From contig CP060771.1 of the NCBI GenBank assembly GCA_023205875.1, forward strand, positions 186,001 to 250,000: a stretch of 64,000 nucleotides of DNA, in the 5' to 3' direction. Shown here one piece after another: positions 51,485 through 61,424 of the stretch. This DNA is from Chloropicon primus. Lineage: Eukaryota; Chlorophyta; Chloropicophyceae; Chloropicales; Chloropicaceae. A program made the position numbers and the translations under genes. Numbering within the stretch: the stretch's first letter is position 1; the number at the start of each line of letters is the position of its first letter. The notes below the pieces were generated by a model, which had not been told where the DNA came from, ran no database searches, and saw only the letters and a program-made list of their open reading frames with translations.

Positions 51485-53440
51485 TCAACTGGTGTAATAT
51501 GATTCGATCTGTAGAGCTTCAAAGCTGCCTTTAACCTTCTCATACGCCTGCGACATCACTTGCTCTCGCAACTTGAGGTTGCCAGCATCCACGACCTGCC
51601 TCAGTTCATTCTCAAAGATCTGCCTGCCGAGAGAGTGCACAACGGCGGACTGCAGGGCTTCGGCGTAAGCCTCGTTCCCCGGTGCATCTTTCAATTTGGG
51701 ATTTCCCGTAACGCCCACAACCCATGGTTCAAGGTTCTTGTCCAGGACAAACTCCAAGCGGAGCATCTTCGAGAGGCCAAGAGCTGAGAACCGTTTGGCC
51801 CTTGCTTGGCCCTTGACCTGGCAGACTTCATGCACCAGCGAGAGCAAGGCAGAAGACATTTTTTCTTTGACTTGTGCCCAGAGCTTGTCGCAGTCAACGC
51901 CTTCTTGCTCGAAAGAACTGTTGACTTCATCGAAATCCAGAATCACCACCTTGCTTTCCTCTTCCCTTTCCTTGTCCACGCGAGACGACGACGACGGGAC
52001 CAGTTCCGCGAAGCATCGTTTGTTGTAGGCGATCTGGATCGGAAAGTAAGAGGTGACGCAGGCGATAAAGTTCAGGGAAAACTTGCAGCCCCTTAGCAAA
52101 AAGTCTGGTGCGACGTAAGGCTGCAGGATGCCTCTTTCAAGTGCGGACAGCTCCTCCCTTGCATCGAAAATGCGCGCGGTTGACTTCGCCTGCGAATCTC
52201 CTCTGATGATCCACAGGCCTTCCGTCACCGCATCCCTGGCCTTGTCCACCTGCTCTGGAAGCACGTACGTCGGCAGAATCCCATCAGCCTGATGCTGGCT
52301 GCCCTCGCCGAGGCACCTGAACACGCTCGCCTTGGACGCGAGAACGTCGGTCCACTGTGGCAGATCAAAGGTGGAGTTGAAGACGACCAGCTCGGAGCAG
52401 AACGCCACCTTGGACATCTCAAAGGCTTTGAGGAGGCTGAGGAGGGCCTGGGCACTCAGAATTTTGTCCCCCACGAGCCTGCATGCCTGGGCCATCATAT
52501 AAAGTGACACTGGGGACGCCTCCGCGTTGCAGATCCTCATGAAGAGGGAGCAGGGCTCCGCGAGATAACCGAGGCACGCCTGGAAGAAAGCAATGCAGAA
52601 GAGAACCATGTTGTCCCTCGACGGCTTCTTGAATTTCGCTTCGGGACCGCCAGTGACCGCGTACTTGAGAATCTGGACGGCCTCTTGAAGCTTTCCTTGC
52701 TTGAAGAGGTTCATGCCGAGGGCGGACCAAATCTCAGGCTGATCAAAGGCGAACCCCGCCACCTGCTTCAGGATACTCTCCCCCTCCTGCATCTTACCCA
52801 TCTGCTGCAGGACTTGGTTCATGGCGATGTAAGCAGACAAGCAACCTGGCTGAGTCTTCACAGTCTTGTCGAGATACTCCAAGGCACCCTCGTGCTCGCC
52901 CTCGCTCGCCAGGAGCAGTCCACATTGCAAAGATGCTTGATAGCAGGTCGGATCCACTCGAAGGCAGTGCTTGAGAGAGGCGAGGCAATCATTCTTCCGT
53001 CCCTCCGCCAAAGCCTGAGAGGAGGAAAACGAGGAAAAAAAAGTCAACGAGTCCATCCCTCCATCACCAATCGAATCGAATCGAATCGAATCGAATCGAA
53101 TCGAAAGAAGAGTCATTCGACGGCCGCGTACCTTGGACGCCCGCTCGAGCGAGCGCCTTGCCTCTGGATCGAGGTCCCTCTCGTCCGCCGCGCGCGTGAG
53201 CTCCTCGACGGACTTCTTCGTCGTGTCCTCCTTCGCACCATGATCATGATCATCATCTTTCTTCTTGTTCACGCCGAGGAGGTCTTCAGCCAACTCAATT
53301 GCTTCGACGAGGTCCTCCTCTCGACGAAGGAGTTCCGCCTCGTTGAGGAGGTCCTCCTCCTCCTCCTCCGCGCCCCTCCTCTCGCGCGCCTCCCTCAAGG
53401 AGCGGAGCTCCTCCCTGTACGCCACCACCGTCGCCTCCAT
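51485..53440 (-). CDS. TPR protein fused to a degenerate tubulin-tyrosine-ligase domain
   Basis: Two exons, 53440-53132 and 53014-51485, with a 117-bp intron holding AATCG repeats, give 612 aa. After an acidic coiled coil come about four TPRs (~105-230; YQASLQCGLLLASEGEHEGALEYL, PEIWSALGMNLFKQGKLQEA). From ~330 the order of TTL blocks can be followed: DLPQWTDVLASKASVFRCLG, GILPTYVLPEQ, LWIIRGDSQ, GILQPYVAPDFLLRGCKFSLNF, FVLDKNLEPWVVGV. The ATP lysine position is R (WIIRG for WIVKP) and the metal-binding EVN is GVT, so ligase activity is unlikely. A TPR-TTL pseudo-ligase is not an arrangement I know; the TTL call rests on block order. Confidence 0.72.
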   Translation of the reverse strand: MEATVVAYREELRSLREARERRGAEEEEEDLLNEAELLRREEDLVEAIELAEDLLGVNKKKDDDHDHGAKEDTTKKSVEELTRAADERDLDPEARRSLERASKVRGRRMTLLSIRFDSIRFDSIGDGGMDSLTFFSSFSSSQALAEGRKNDCLASLKHCLRVDPTCYQASLQCGLLLASEGEHEGALEYLDKTVKTQPGCLSAYIAMNQVLQQMGKMQEGESILKQVAGFAFDQPEIWSALGMNLFKQGKLQEAVQILKYAVTGGPEAKFKKPSRDNMVLFCIAFFQACLGYLAEPCSLFMRICNAEASPVSLYMMAQACRLVGDKILSAQALLSLLKAFEMSKVAFCSELVVFNSTFDLPQWTDVLASKASVFRCLGEGSQHQADGILPTYVLPEQVDKARDAVTEGLWIIRGDSQAKSTARIFDAREELSALERGILQPYVAPDFLLRGCKFSLNFIACVTSYFPIQIAYNKRCFAELVPSSSSRVDKEREEESKVVILDFDEVNSSFEQEGVDCDKLWAQVKEKMSSALLSLVHEVCQVKGQARAKRFSALGLSKMLRLEFVLDKNLEPWVVGVTGNPKLKDAPGNEAYAEALQSAVVHSLGRQIFENELRQVVDAGNLKLREQVMSQAYEKVKGSFEALQIESYYTS

Positions 53441-54007
53441 CGCTCGCCGGTCTGGAAGCCAAGCGTTTTTCTTGGAGAAGGGAGCGTTATGGAGGAAGGG
53501 GAGGGGAGGGGTGGACGAGGACAAGGACAAGGACGAGGACGGGAGGCAAGATCAAGCAAGATCAGGCAAGATTAGATGGAGTCATTGTCCCTTGCTCTTT
53601 CCATGTACCATCGATCGAGGGGAAGGGCACATACACACAGACACACACACACACACTCTTCTGTTGTCTGTCTTCTTCCCTTGGTGTCACCTCATCAAGA
53701 TGGATGGGAGGGTGGTGGAGGACGAGGACGGGAGGCAAGATCAAGCAAGATCAGGCAAGATTAGATGGAGTCATCGTCCCTTGCTCTTTCCATGTACCCA
53801 TCGATCGAGGGGAAGGGTGCACACACCACCTTTGTTTGTCTTCCCTTGGTCAGAGTGTCACTTACCTCATCAACATGGATGGAAGGGGAGGACTCAGAAG
53901 TTGGATGGCAAGAAGAGAGAGGGGTGTGTGCTGGGATGTTGAGAAAGTTATCATTTTATAAAAAGTGTTTGTTTTGGTTTGTTTTGTTTTAACGAAGGAC
54001 TGCTGCT
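53441..54007 (-). repeat. Tandem repeat in TPR-TTL leader, introner-like
   Basis: Two copies with a period of about 175-189 bp (GAGGACGGGAGGCAAGATC at 53535 and 53724; CTTGCTCTTTCCATGTACC at about 53590 and 53780). On the minus strand GATGAG|GTAAGT (53865) and GATGAG|GTGACA (53690) start the units and TTCCAG at 53452 could end the intron. The relation to the main family is weaker (GTCCCTTGCTCTTTCC). Confidence 0.55.
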
Positions 54008-57000
54008 TTACTTGTCCTCCTCTCCTGCTTTGCCTCCTCGGAAAGCTGAGACGGGGGAGGGGGAGGCAGCGATTTCGACGACGGAATCCTCCACGTCCTT
54101 GTCTGAAGACTCGTCGGCACTGCAAGCAGAGAGAGTGAAACCCTCCGGTCCGAAAGCTACCAGGCTGTAAAGCTGGCCCCTTCCATTCCCCATCGGCCAC
54201 TTGATTTGGTGGGCCGAGACCGTGATCCTGTACTCGCCGTTGTCGACGGGGTAGTCTATCGTTGCCTTCTCCACGTTGTTGATTCGGTCGGGTCGGACGG
54301 CCGCGCCCCAGGACACGCCGGGCGCTCCCTCGGGACTCGCGATGTCGAGATCCAGGTCGTTCACGAGGTACCCGCCTCCGGAGAGAGCTCCTGGCGCATC
54401 CATCCACGTCATCGTCACGGATATCCTGCTGTCGCCGACCCCCGAGTCGGTGAGGTTTGGCGTGCGCAAGCAGTAGACGTGGCGCTCCCCCGTGACCTTC
54501 AGGTTCTGCCAATCCTCGAACTGAAGAGACCTCCCCGACCCCGGGAGAGGCAGAGACGTGTCCAGCTGCACCCTGCCCCACCCCTGCCTGAAGCTTGGGG
54601 AGGGCTCCAGGGGCAAGCCAGACTGCGCGAAACCTTTGAGCTCGGACGCGCCGTTGATGATGACGCCCTTGATCAAGGCTCCTGACGGGGTCACCCCCAT
54701 CTCGCTCATGCCCTTCTCCCCCGCTGGATAGTACCCTCCCATCAGGTACTGCCGGACAATGGCCACGATGCCAGAGACCAGCGGAGTCGCCATGGACGTC
54801 CCGGAGATTCGTTCCGTGGCACACTGGTTCTCAGAGCTCACCGAGGTCGCCGATTTGATCTCCTCGCCGGGGGCCACGACGTCTGGTTTGACGCGACCGT
54901 CCATGGTAGGACCGAAGCTGGAGTACTCTGCTATGCTCTCATATGCGGGCAAAGATTTTTCTGAAACGGACACGAACTTGATTTTGGCGGATCCCTTGCT
55001 CGACTTGACGGCTTCGGTGAGGAGCCTTCCCGTGCTCATGGGGACGGCGGCCGCGGGGATCGGCATGGTCTGTCCGATCTGAGACGAGGCCATCTTGAAG
55101 AACCCCGAGCCGCTCTCCTCGTTGTTATAAATTATCGCACCCAAGGCCCCACCGTCGACGAGTCTCCTCACCTTTTCGCTAAAGTAGCAGTCTCCCCTCT
55201 CCACGAGCACGACTTTGCCCTTCACCTCCTCCATGTCCTGCGTGGTGAGATCCCCGCAGAGCCTCGGATAGGTTGTCATCACCAGCTCGATCTCTCTGTC
55301 CTCGTCAAACTCGAACACCGGGGAGAAGAGCGAGGAGACCAGCTGGAACTTCCTCCTGCTGTACTCCGCAGGCTCCACGATCTCAAAGTTGGTCACGGGG
55401 TCGATCGGGGGGTCCATGACCCCCATCGAGAGCGTCGCTCCGACAGCCAGAGCGTTCTTGCAGGTCGCTGGGGTGCTCACGGTGGACTCCACGCCGTCGG
55501 AGCTCAGGAACTCTCCGTCATTCCCCGCTGCAATCATCGCCAAGAACTCTGGATGGTAAAAGTGCCACTCGTCGACCTCCCTCGCCGACCTGGTGTACGC
55601 CGTGGAGAGCCCGCCCCAGCTGTCCGAGTGAATCCTCGCGCCCAGGCCGTAGGCGTACTCGTAGTACTCTTCCATGGTCTCCGGCGCAATGAGGCCCCTC
55701 TGGTCCCCGAAGCTCAGCCCCAAGTCAGTGAAGGCGAGCTTGGCGTCGGGGGCCATGCCGTTGTAGCTCGAGTACCCCGAGTCGTTGCCGGCCCTGCCCG
55801 CGATGCTGCCGCAGACGTGGGTGCCGTGCCCGCTCGTGTCCTCGTAGTCCGCGAAGCCCCTGTAGCCGATCACCTTGTCGTGCTCGTACCCCACGTCGTG
55901 GTTGGGGTCCCAGAAGAAGCAGGACTTGGTGTCCAGTCCCGTGTCCCCCACGCCGACAATCTCCCCCTGGCCCGTCAACCCCTGGGCCCAGAAAGGTCTC
56001 TTCGAGGGGTCGTCCTCCCGCTTGCCGCGCCCCCCGGACCCCACCTGGAGCACCGTGGAAGCGATGTGGTTGAAGACCCTCACCTCGAGCTCCGGCTCGA
56101 TCCAGTTGACGAACGGCAGGTCCGCCAGGGCCGTTACGACCCGCTTCACTCGCTGCCTGGGCACGGCCATCTTGAAGGAGAGGTGCTTCTTTCTGCCGGA
56201 CTGCGCGAGCTCCTCGTACGCGGACTCGAAGCTGTCCCTGGCACTCTCCACCTCGAAGCCGCACGAGCCGGACATCGCTTCCAGGGCTCGCCTGATTCCC
56301 CTGCCGTCGAGGCCCGGAATCGTGGGCGTGGAGACGCTCATCAGGAGCCTGTCCCGCCCGTCCACCGCCGCGCTGAAAAAGTCCAGAGTCTCGTTGCTCT
56401 GGCCCTTGAGCCTCAGATCCAGAGCCTTGAGGGGCAGGAGGAGACCCGGTGCCCCCGCCGACCCGTTCGTCGGGGCGGAGTTCCCCTTGGCCATCACCTG
56501 CAGGGAGACCGTGGGCGAGATCTGAAACAGGTCGACCGCCCCGGACGGCGAGGGGCCGGCGGTGGACACCTCCGTGACCTCCAGCACCTCGAGGAGGGCG
56601 GCCATCTCCGGGGAGATCTTGCTCCTGGCCGCGTACGGCGCCGTCGCCGCCCCCATTTCGGCCATCTCCCTCCTGAACTCGTCCTCGAAGCTCGACTCCA
56701 CGACAACGAGGTAACGGTCCCCCGCGAGAAAGTCCGCCACCGCCCCCCTCGCGCCCAGGACGTTCTCAAGAACTGTCAGCGCGCCGTGCTGCACGGACGA
56801 CGACGCGTCGTCCACGGCCACCACCACCTGGCTCGCCCCCGAGCCGTTCCACCACGACGACAAAGAGGAGGAGGCGGAGCAACCGTCGAAGCTCTCCAGT
56901 GCGATCCTTCCGACTCTTGCTTTCTCGGGAGACTCCTGCCCCAGCACCTCGGCGGCTTGAGCCCACCGAAAGTCCTTCCTGTGAAGGGGAGGCAGCACCA

Positions 57001-57205
57001 CCGCCGAGGAGGAGGAGGACGTCTGGGTCGTGGCACCGTCATCCAACACCACCGTCCCCGACCTGAGGTGGGCCACGACGGACAAAGAAGAAGAAGAAGA
57101 AGAAGTAGAAGAAGAAGCTTGGCAGAAACGGGCCAGGAGGAGCACCAGGAGGAGCACGCTCCATCCCGAGCCCAAGCCGGCGTCGCGCAAGCCACCACCC
57201 GTCAT
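54008..57205 (-). CDS. Secreted subtilisin-like serine protease (S8) with PA insert
   Basis: A 1065-aa single exon. An N-terminal hydrophobic signal (WSVLLLVLLLARFCQA) and a long prodomain-like region of ~390 residues precede the catalytic domain. Catalytic triad: Asp in GVGDTGLDT (~420), His in SGHGTHVCG (~458), Ser in GTSMATP (~801); the oxyanion Asn lies in AAGNDGE (~560). A PA-type insert lies at about 600-760 (GKVVLVERGDCYF, GALGAIIYNNEESG). The C-terminal region has a jelly-roll-like sequence (TMTWMDAPGALSGGGYLVNDLDL) like KP-43-type subtilases, with a charged tail. It is a secreted or lumenal peptidase; the substrate is unknown. Confidence 0.92.
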   Translation of the reverse strand: MTGGGLRDAGLGSGWSVLLLVLLLARFCQASSSTSSSSSSLSVVAHLRSGTVVLDDGATTQTSSSSSAVVLPPLHRKDFRWAQAAEVLGQESPEKARVGRIALESFDGCSASSSLSSWWNGSGASQVVVAVDDASSSVQHGALTVLENVLGARGAVADFLAGDRYLVVVESSFEDEFRREMAEMGAATAPYAARSKISPEMAALLEVLEVTEVSTAGPSPSGAVDLFQISPTVSLQVMAKGNSAPTNGSAGAPGLLLPLKALDLRLKGQSNETLDFFSAAVDGRDRLLMSVSTPTIPGLDGRGIRRALEAMSGSCGFEVESARDSFESAYEELAQSGRKKHLSFKMAVPRQRVKRVVTALADLPFVNWIEPELEVRVFNHIASTVLQVGSGGRGKREDDPSKRPFWAQGLTGQGEIVGVGDTGLDTKSCFFWDPNHDVGYEHDKVIGYRGFADYEDTSGHGTHVCGSIAGRAGNDSGYSSYNGMAPDAKLAFTDLGLSFGDQRGLIAPETMEEYYEYAYGLGARIHSDSWGGLSTAYTRSAREVDEWHFYHPEFLAMIAAGNDGEFLSSDGVESTVSTPATCKNALAVGATLSMGVMDPPIDPVTNFEIVEPAEYSRRKFQLVSSLFSPVFEFDEDREIELVMTTYPRLCGDLTTQDMEEVKGKVVLVERGDCYFSEKVRRLVDGGALGAIIYNNEESGSGFFKMASSQIGQTMPIPAAAVPMSTGRLLTEAVKSSKGSAKIKFVSVSEKSLPAYESIAEYSSFGPTMDGRVKPDVVAPGEEIKSATSVSSENQCATERISGTSMATPLVSGIVAIVRQYLMGGYYPAGEKGMSEMGVTPSGALIKGVIINGASELKGFAQSGLPLEPSPSFRQGWGRVQLDTSLPLPGSGRSLQFEDWQNLKVTGERHVYCLRTPNLTDSGVGDSRISVTMTWMDAPGALSGGGYLVNDLDLDIASPEGAPGVSWGAAVRPDRINNVEKATIDYPVDNGEYRITVSAHQIKWPMGNGRGQLYSLVAFGPEGFTLSACSADESSDKDVEDSVVEIAASPSPVSAFRGGKAGEEDK

Positions 57206-57877
57206 CCGCGCTGAATGCTACAACCTAAAGAAAAGCCCCAAAAGACGACAAGGATCTCCTCTCTCTCTCTCTCTCGAAAGAAAAAAAAAGAAGAAAGCAA
57301 GACGCGGTTCAACCCGAAAGCTCTCGAGACGCGGCCTCGCCCTGCGTCCTTCTCTCTCGAGCGCCTTCCCCTACACCAACCGCCTCGCCGTCGCGTGTGC
57401 CGCGCCAGGCGTTACAAAGTGACCTAGGCCCCAATCTCTTGATTTGAATTGATTAACCTTGAGACGATATTAATTTCCAACCAAGGATTAGGATCAGATC
57501 ATCGCGGGTCTCCGAGATGAGCGACGGCGAGGCGGGGAGGGAGAGGGATGTTGTGAACTTGGATCGATCGTCTTGCTTGAGGGGGGGGGGCGTCTTTATG
57601 ATGTGTGCTCTCGCTGACCACGGGGAGCTGCGGTTCACGGGCTTTCCAAGGATGGGTCGCACGGCGTGGCACACGGCAGCATCGTCATCCCAAGGTAAGG
57701 GTAAGGTGAGGGTGTAGCAGCCCATCCGGATGGAGGAGGAGCAACTCATCATTCATTCATGGATTGAGATCGTTGTCTTGACGTTCATTGCATTACACGT
57801 GGTGCATTGCATCCCTCGCCCTCCTCCTCCTCCTCCTCATATCCTCCTCACCGAGCTAGATAATCGAATCACAGTGC
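57206..57877 (-). promoter_or_regulatory. Subtilase promoter and 3' end of next gene
   Basis: A leftward stretch near 57310-57345 (CGTCTCGAGAGCTTTCGGGTTGAACC on the minus strand, in pieces) faintly resembles the introner-like core. A G9 run lies at about 57581-57590. A 66-codon plus-strand frame (57517-57717) is probably chance. Confidence 0.4.
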
Positions 57878-58893
57878 TCATCCCTTGCTGTTGTTGTTGT
57901 TGTTCCAGTTCTTCTTCTTCTTCTTCTTCCTCTTCCTGTTCCTGTTCCTCTGCTTCCTCTGCTTCAGGACACCCTCCTCCTCCTCCTCCTCCTCCTTCCC
58001 CCTCGCCGCGCTGCTCGAGACCTCCTCGCCCTCCTCGCCCGCCTCCCTCATCGCCAGGACGGCCGTCCGAAGCGTCGACACCTCCGAGGCCAGCGTCGCC
58101 GCCGTCGCCGCCATCGACGCCGCCCCAGCCCCCGCCGTCGTCGTCGTCGTCACCGCCTTAGTCCTCGCCCCTTCCTCCTTCCCCCTCCTGCACCGCTGCG
58201 CGAGGGCGACGGCGATGACCACGGCGGCGGTGGCCCCAAGCTCCCAAGCCAACCAAGTCCTCTGCTCGACCTTTCTCTCGAGCTTGTTGATCCTGTCCTC
58301 GTACCTGATCCTCAGGTGGGTCTCCATCCTCTCCAAAGACTTCACCTTGGACTCCAAAGCTTCCCTGTCCTTGGCGAGGGCGTCCGTGCTCCGCTGGGCC
58401 TCCCTCAGGCCCAAAATGGCCTCCGCTCCCTCCCTCTCCGCCGCCTTGGCGTCTCCCAGCCTCCTCTCCAGCAAGGCAATCGACGTGACGAGCTCCCTCT
58501 CCCTTCCCTCCCTCTCCCTCCTCACCAAAGCAAGCTTCCTCTCACACTCCTGGCCTCTCTTCTGCTCCACCTGTACCACCTTGTCTGCTGCCTTCACCAT
58601 ATTGACCAGAGACCGGTTGCAGTGCTTCAGGTCCACGTTAGCCACGTCGAAGATCTGTAACGCACGGAATTGCAATCGCAACCGCACGTGGTGACCATCG
58701 GAGAGAAAAGGCATAAGGTCAGTCCCATCACTCCATCCAATCCAACCCTCACAAGGCCTCGGGAGGGGGAAGAGGTCAGCGAACTTACCGAGATGCCCGT
58801 CCCTGGTGGCTTTGGGTCGGACTGCGCCACACAAGTGGGAATCAGGAGGCCGAGGATGGCCGCCAGGACCACCAAGATCCCGCCTCTGTCCAT
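57878..58893 (-). CDS. Signal-peptide coiled-coil single-pass membrane protein, unknown function
   Basis: Two exons, 58893-58789 and 58654-57878, with a 134-bp intron, give 293 aa. Exon 1 is a clean signal peptide (GILVVLAAILGLLIPTCVAQ). A lumenal or extracellular coiled coil of ~140 residues follows (RRLGDAKAAEREGAEAILGL), then one membrane segment (AWELGATAAVVIAVALAQ), and a cytosolic tail that is E-rich then very K/R/N-rich. Type I topology. I do not recognise a family. Its low-complexity tail is coded by simple repeats (GAG, AAG, AAC). A tether or structural role would fit but is inference. Confidence 0.7.
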
Positions 58894-59311
58894 CTCTTCT
58901 ACAGCTGGGCTTCCTCTGCCTCGTCTCTAAGCTGTCAACCTGGCAGACTGATTCAAAGGGGAGGAGAGAGGAGGGAGAACGAGGATAGGAGACGGATGAT
59001 AGGATGATAGGATGGATGGTGATAGGATGGATGGTGAGGTGTTAGCATCTGCACCTCCTCTCCCGAAGTGGGTAGGACGCGACGGAAGGAATTCTCCTCT
59101 CTCTCTCTCTCTCTCTCGTGGTCCAAAGCATGAAGAGAGCAGCAGCAGAAGTTTCTTCTTGTTTGCTATATAATATATTTTATTGGTTTTATAGTAGTAC
59201 AATGAAAAGATGAAATGAAATGAAAATAAAACGATGGACGATGAAAAAGATCTTGTTTGTTCTTGCTGCTGTTGTTGCTCTCTTGAGCTTGTCCTTGAGC
59301 TTGCACCTCTT
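58894..59311. other. Upstream region of coiled-coil gene; cryptochrome 3' end
   Basis: Holds GATAGGATG repeats at 58985-59030 and a (CT)n run at 59095-59120. TATATAATATATTTTATTGG near 59165-59190 is AT-rich and lies in the cryptochrome 3' UTR. No gene was seen. Confidence 0.45.
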
Positions 59312-61177
59312 CTACGACTCCACGACACCGGTGGACTCGTTGTGGCAGCCGTCCGTTTCTGAGATGTGGGACTGCACGCCACCCAAACCCACGCTGTCCG
59401 CTTTTTCTGGCTTGGTCTTGCCGGGAAGGTAGGGTCCGTCCATCCCCTCGTCCGCCGTGCCAGTCCTCATGGAAGAGGGCCTGGACGGGTCGCTCCTCGT
59501 TGGGTGCCTGAAGGGCCCCCTCTGGGGCCCGCACTTTTGAGCCTCCAGGCACTCGCAGCAGTGCTTGACCGACTTCCTCACTTGGTCCATGTTCACCACC
59601 CGGTGGGGGTAGGTGATGCCCATGTCGACCCCGGAGGCACGGAGGATCTTCGCCGGGGCCTTCCACGGCGTGTGGATAAACTTCGAAGGGACGCGGGCGA
59701 GCAGCGGGAGCCACTTCTTCACGTACTTGCCATCCGGGTCGAACCTCTTGCACTCCTCCTCGTAGTCCATGATGTAACTGAAGGGGGGGGCGTCGATCAT
59801 GCACCCGCTGAGGTACTGCCAGCCCAGGGCGTCGCACTCCAAGTCCGCGTCGATCAGGGTGTCCCAAAAGTACTTAAGCCCCCACTGCCACGGCAGGTTG
59901 AGGTACTTGACGAAAAAGTGGCCGACCAGGATCCTGAGCCTGTTGTGGCACCAGCCCGTCGACCACAGCTCCTGCATGCCGGCGTCGATGAGGGGGAAAC
60001 CGGTGCACCCCTGCTGCCAGCACTTGAAGAGGTCCTGGTCGTACTGCCAGGGCACGGCGCAGAGGTGCTCCAGCAAGGGCCTCTCGTGCGTGAAGGGGTT
60101 GTGGAAGAGGATGTACCTGGAGAACTCCCTGTAACCCAGCTGCTTGATGTACTTGTCGACCGACGCGATCTGCTGCTCGCTGTCCAGAGCAGTGCTCAGG
60201 CTCAGCTTCATCTTCTTCAGCACGAAGTAGAGGCTCGAGACGGAGATCTCGCCGTAGTGCATGTGGGGGGAGAGCCTGGAGGTGCAGTCCGAGTGGACCA
60301 TGGCCTTCTCCTGCTTGAAGAAAGCCAGCTTCTCGCACAGGAACTTGTTCCAGACCATGTGAGCCGAGTCCGAGCCGGGCATCCACTTCTCCTTGAGGTG
60401 CTCGCTCGTCGCGGCCTCCTCCTCGGTCATGATCGCCACCTCGTCGAGGCTCGCCCTGTTCCCCTTCACCTCGTCCGGGACCTTGGGCATAGCCACCGGG
60501 CAGGGCAGCGGCATGAAAGGCTCGTAGGGCATCTTGTTCACGATGTGCTCCCAGAACTTGTCGAAGGTGTTGAAGACCTGCCCCTTCTCGTCGTAGATCT
60601 CCCACGGCTCGTACATCAGGTCCGCGCCGAAGGACTCCACGTGGACGTTCAGCCCCTGCAGCAGGGTCCGGATCCCCTTGTCCCTCACCAGCGAGATGGG
60701 GTCGTACAGGTGGTTGAAGTAAACCGCCTGGATGTCGTTGTCCTTGACGAAGGGAACGATGCCCTCCTTGGTCGTGGGCGTCTTGAACAGGACGAGCCGA
60801 GACCCGAGCGCCTCCAACTTCCTCGACAGGGACTCCAACGACTGCGTCAGCCACCACCGGCTGCTCAGGCCCGGAGTGAACACGCCCTCCTCCTCCGGAG
60901 CCCAGATGAAAAGGGGGATCACCTCCCTCCCCGCACGGAGCGCTGCCATCAGCGCAGGGTTGTCCTCCAGCCTCAGGTCCCTCCTGAACCAGACCACAAC
61001 TCTCGAAAGCTTCCCGGCCTGCGTCACGCTCGACGGCCCCACCGCCTGGGGAAGAGGCTCCGCACTCTCCGTAGCCAACCTCTTCGCCGCCCTCTCGTCC
61101 CTCTCCGTCGCCATCTCACTCGACGACGTGTCCGTCGCTTGACGCTTCTGTGCTCCCTCTCTCTCCTCCATCATCAT
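59312..61177 (-). CDS. CRY: Plant-type cryptochrome
   Basis: A 621-aa single exon; three ATGs in a row open it. The photolyase-homology region begins RVVVWFRRDLRLEDNPAL (~59). The FAD region includes LSPHMHYGEISV, GYREFSRYILFHNPF, GFPLIDAGMQELWSTGW, and then WGLKYFWDTLIDADLECDALGWQYLSG in parts. LGWQYLSG with a Cys/non-Asp near the flavin and ITYPHRVV match plant CRY rather than CPD photolyase or CRY-DASH. A tail of ~110 residues (R/P/S/T-rich) follows. Blue-light signalling in the nucleus is expected. The 5' leader holds an introner-like core with TTTGGCGC. Confidence 0.93.
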   Translation of the reverse strand: MMMEEREGAQKRQATDTSSSEMATERDERAAKRLATESAEPLPQAVGPSSVTQAGKLSRVVVWFRRDLRLEDNPALMAALRAGREVIPLFIWAPEEEGVFTPGLSSRWWLTQSLESLSRKLEALGSRLVLFKTPTTKEGIVPFVKDNDIQAVYFNHLYDPISLVRDKGIRTLLQGLNVHVESFGADLMYEPWEIYDEKGQVFNTFDKFWEHIVNKMPYEPFMPLPCPVAMPKVPDEVKGNRASLDEVAIMTEEEAATSEHLKEKWMPGSDSAHMVWNKFLCEKLAFFKQEKAMVHSDCTSRLSPHMHYGEISVSSLYFVLKKMKLSLSTALDSEQQIASVDKYIKQLGYREFSRYILFHNPFTHERPLLEHLCAVPWQYDQDLFKCWQQGCTGFPLIDAGMQELWSTGWCHNRLRILVGHFFVKYLNLPWQWGLKYFWDTLIDADLECDALGWQYLSGCMIDAPPFSYIMDYEEECKRFDPDGKYVKKWLPLLARVPSKFIHTPWKAPAKILRASGVDMGITYPHRVVNMDQVRKSVKHCCECLEAQKCGPQRGPFRHPTRSDPSRPSSMRTGTADEGMDGPYLPGKTKPEKADSVGLGGVQSHISETDGCHNESTGVVES

Positions 61178-61424
61178 CCACTTCCACCTTGCTCAAACCT
61201 TGACGACGCCACCAAGCGCCAAACCGGGCAAACGAGGTATCGTTCGAAAGCTCGCGACGACACGCTTCGTTTGATCCCACCCTCGCCCCCTTTCGTCCAA
61301 GCCTCCGTCGTTCACAGCTCTCCAAAGCGAACGGACGCTCTTTCCCTTCGTGTTCACGGGCTCTTTGGGGCTTATCCACTCTGAGTGGGATTTTTTTAAT
61401 CACTCGAGGAGCCACTCGAGGAAG
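61178..61424. promoter_or_regulatory. Divergent promoter, cryptochrome / AMFR-like, with leftward unit
   Basis: A leftward introner-like core at 61214-61260 holds GCGCCAAA (TTTGGCGC on the minus strand, 61216-61223), an E2F-type motif. The rest is a short shared promoter. Confidence 0.5.

Noticed and set aside
57517-57717. 66-codon plus-strand frame with a donor-like end
   Set aside because: No domain, no acceptor partner, and it lies in the promoter/3' region of two minus-strand genes.
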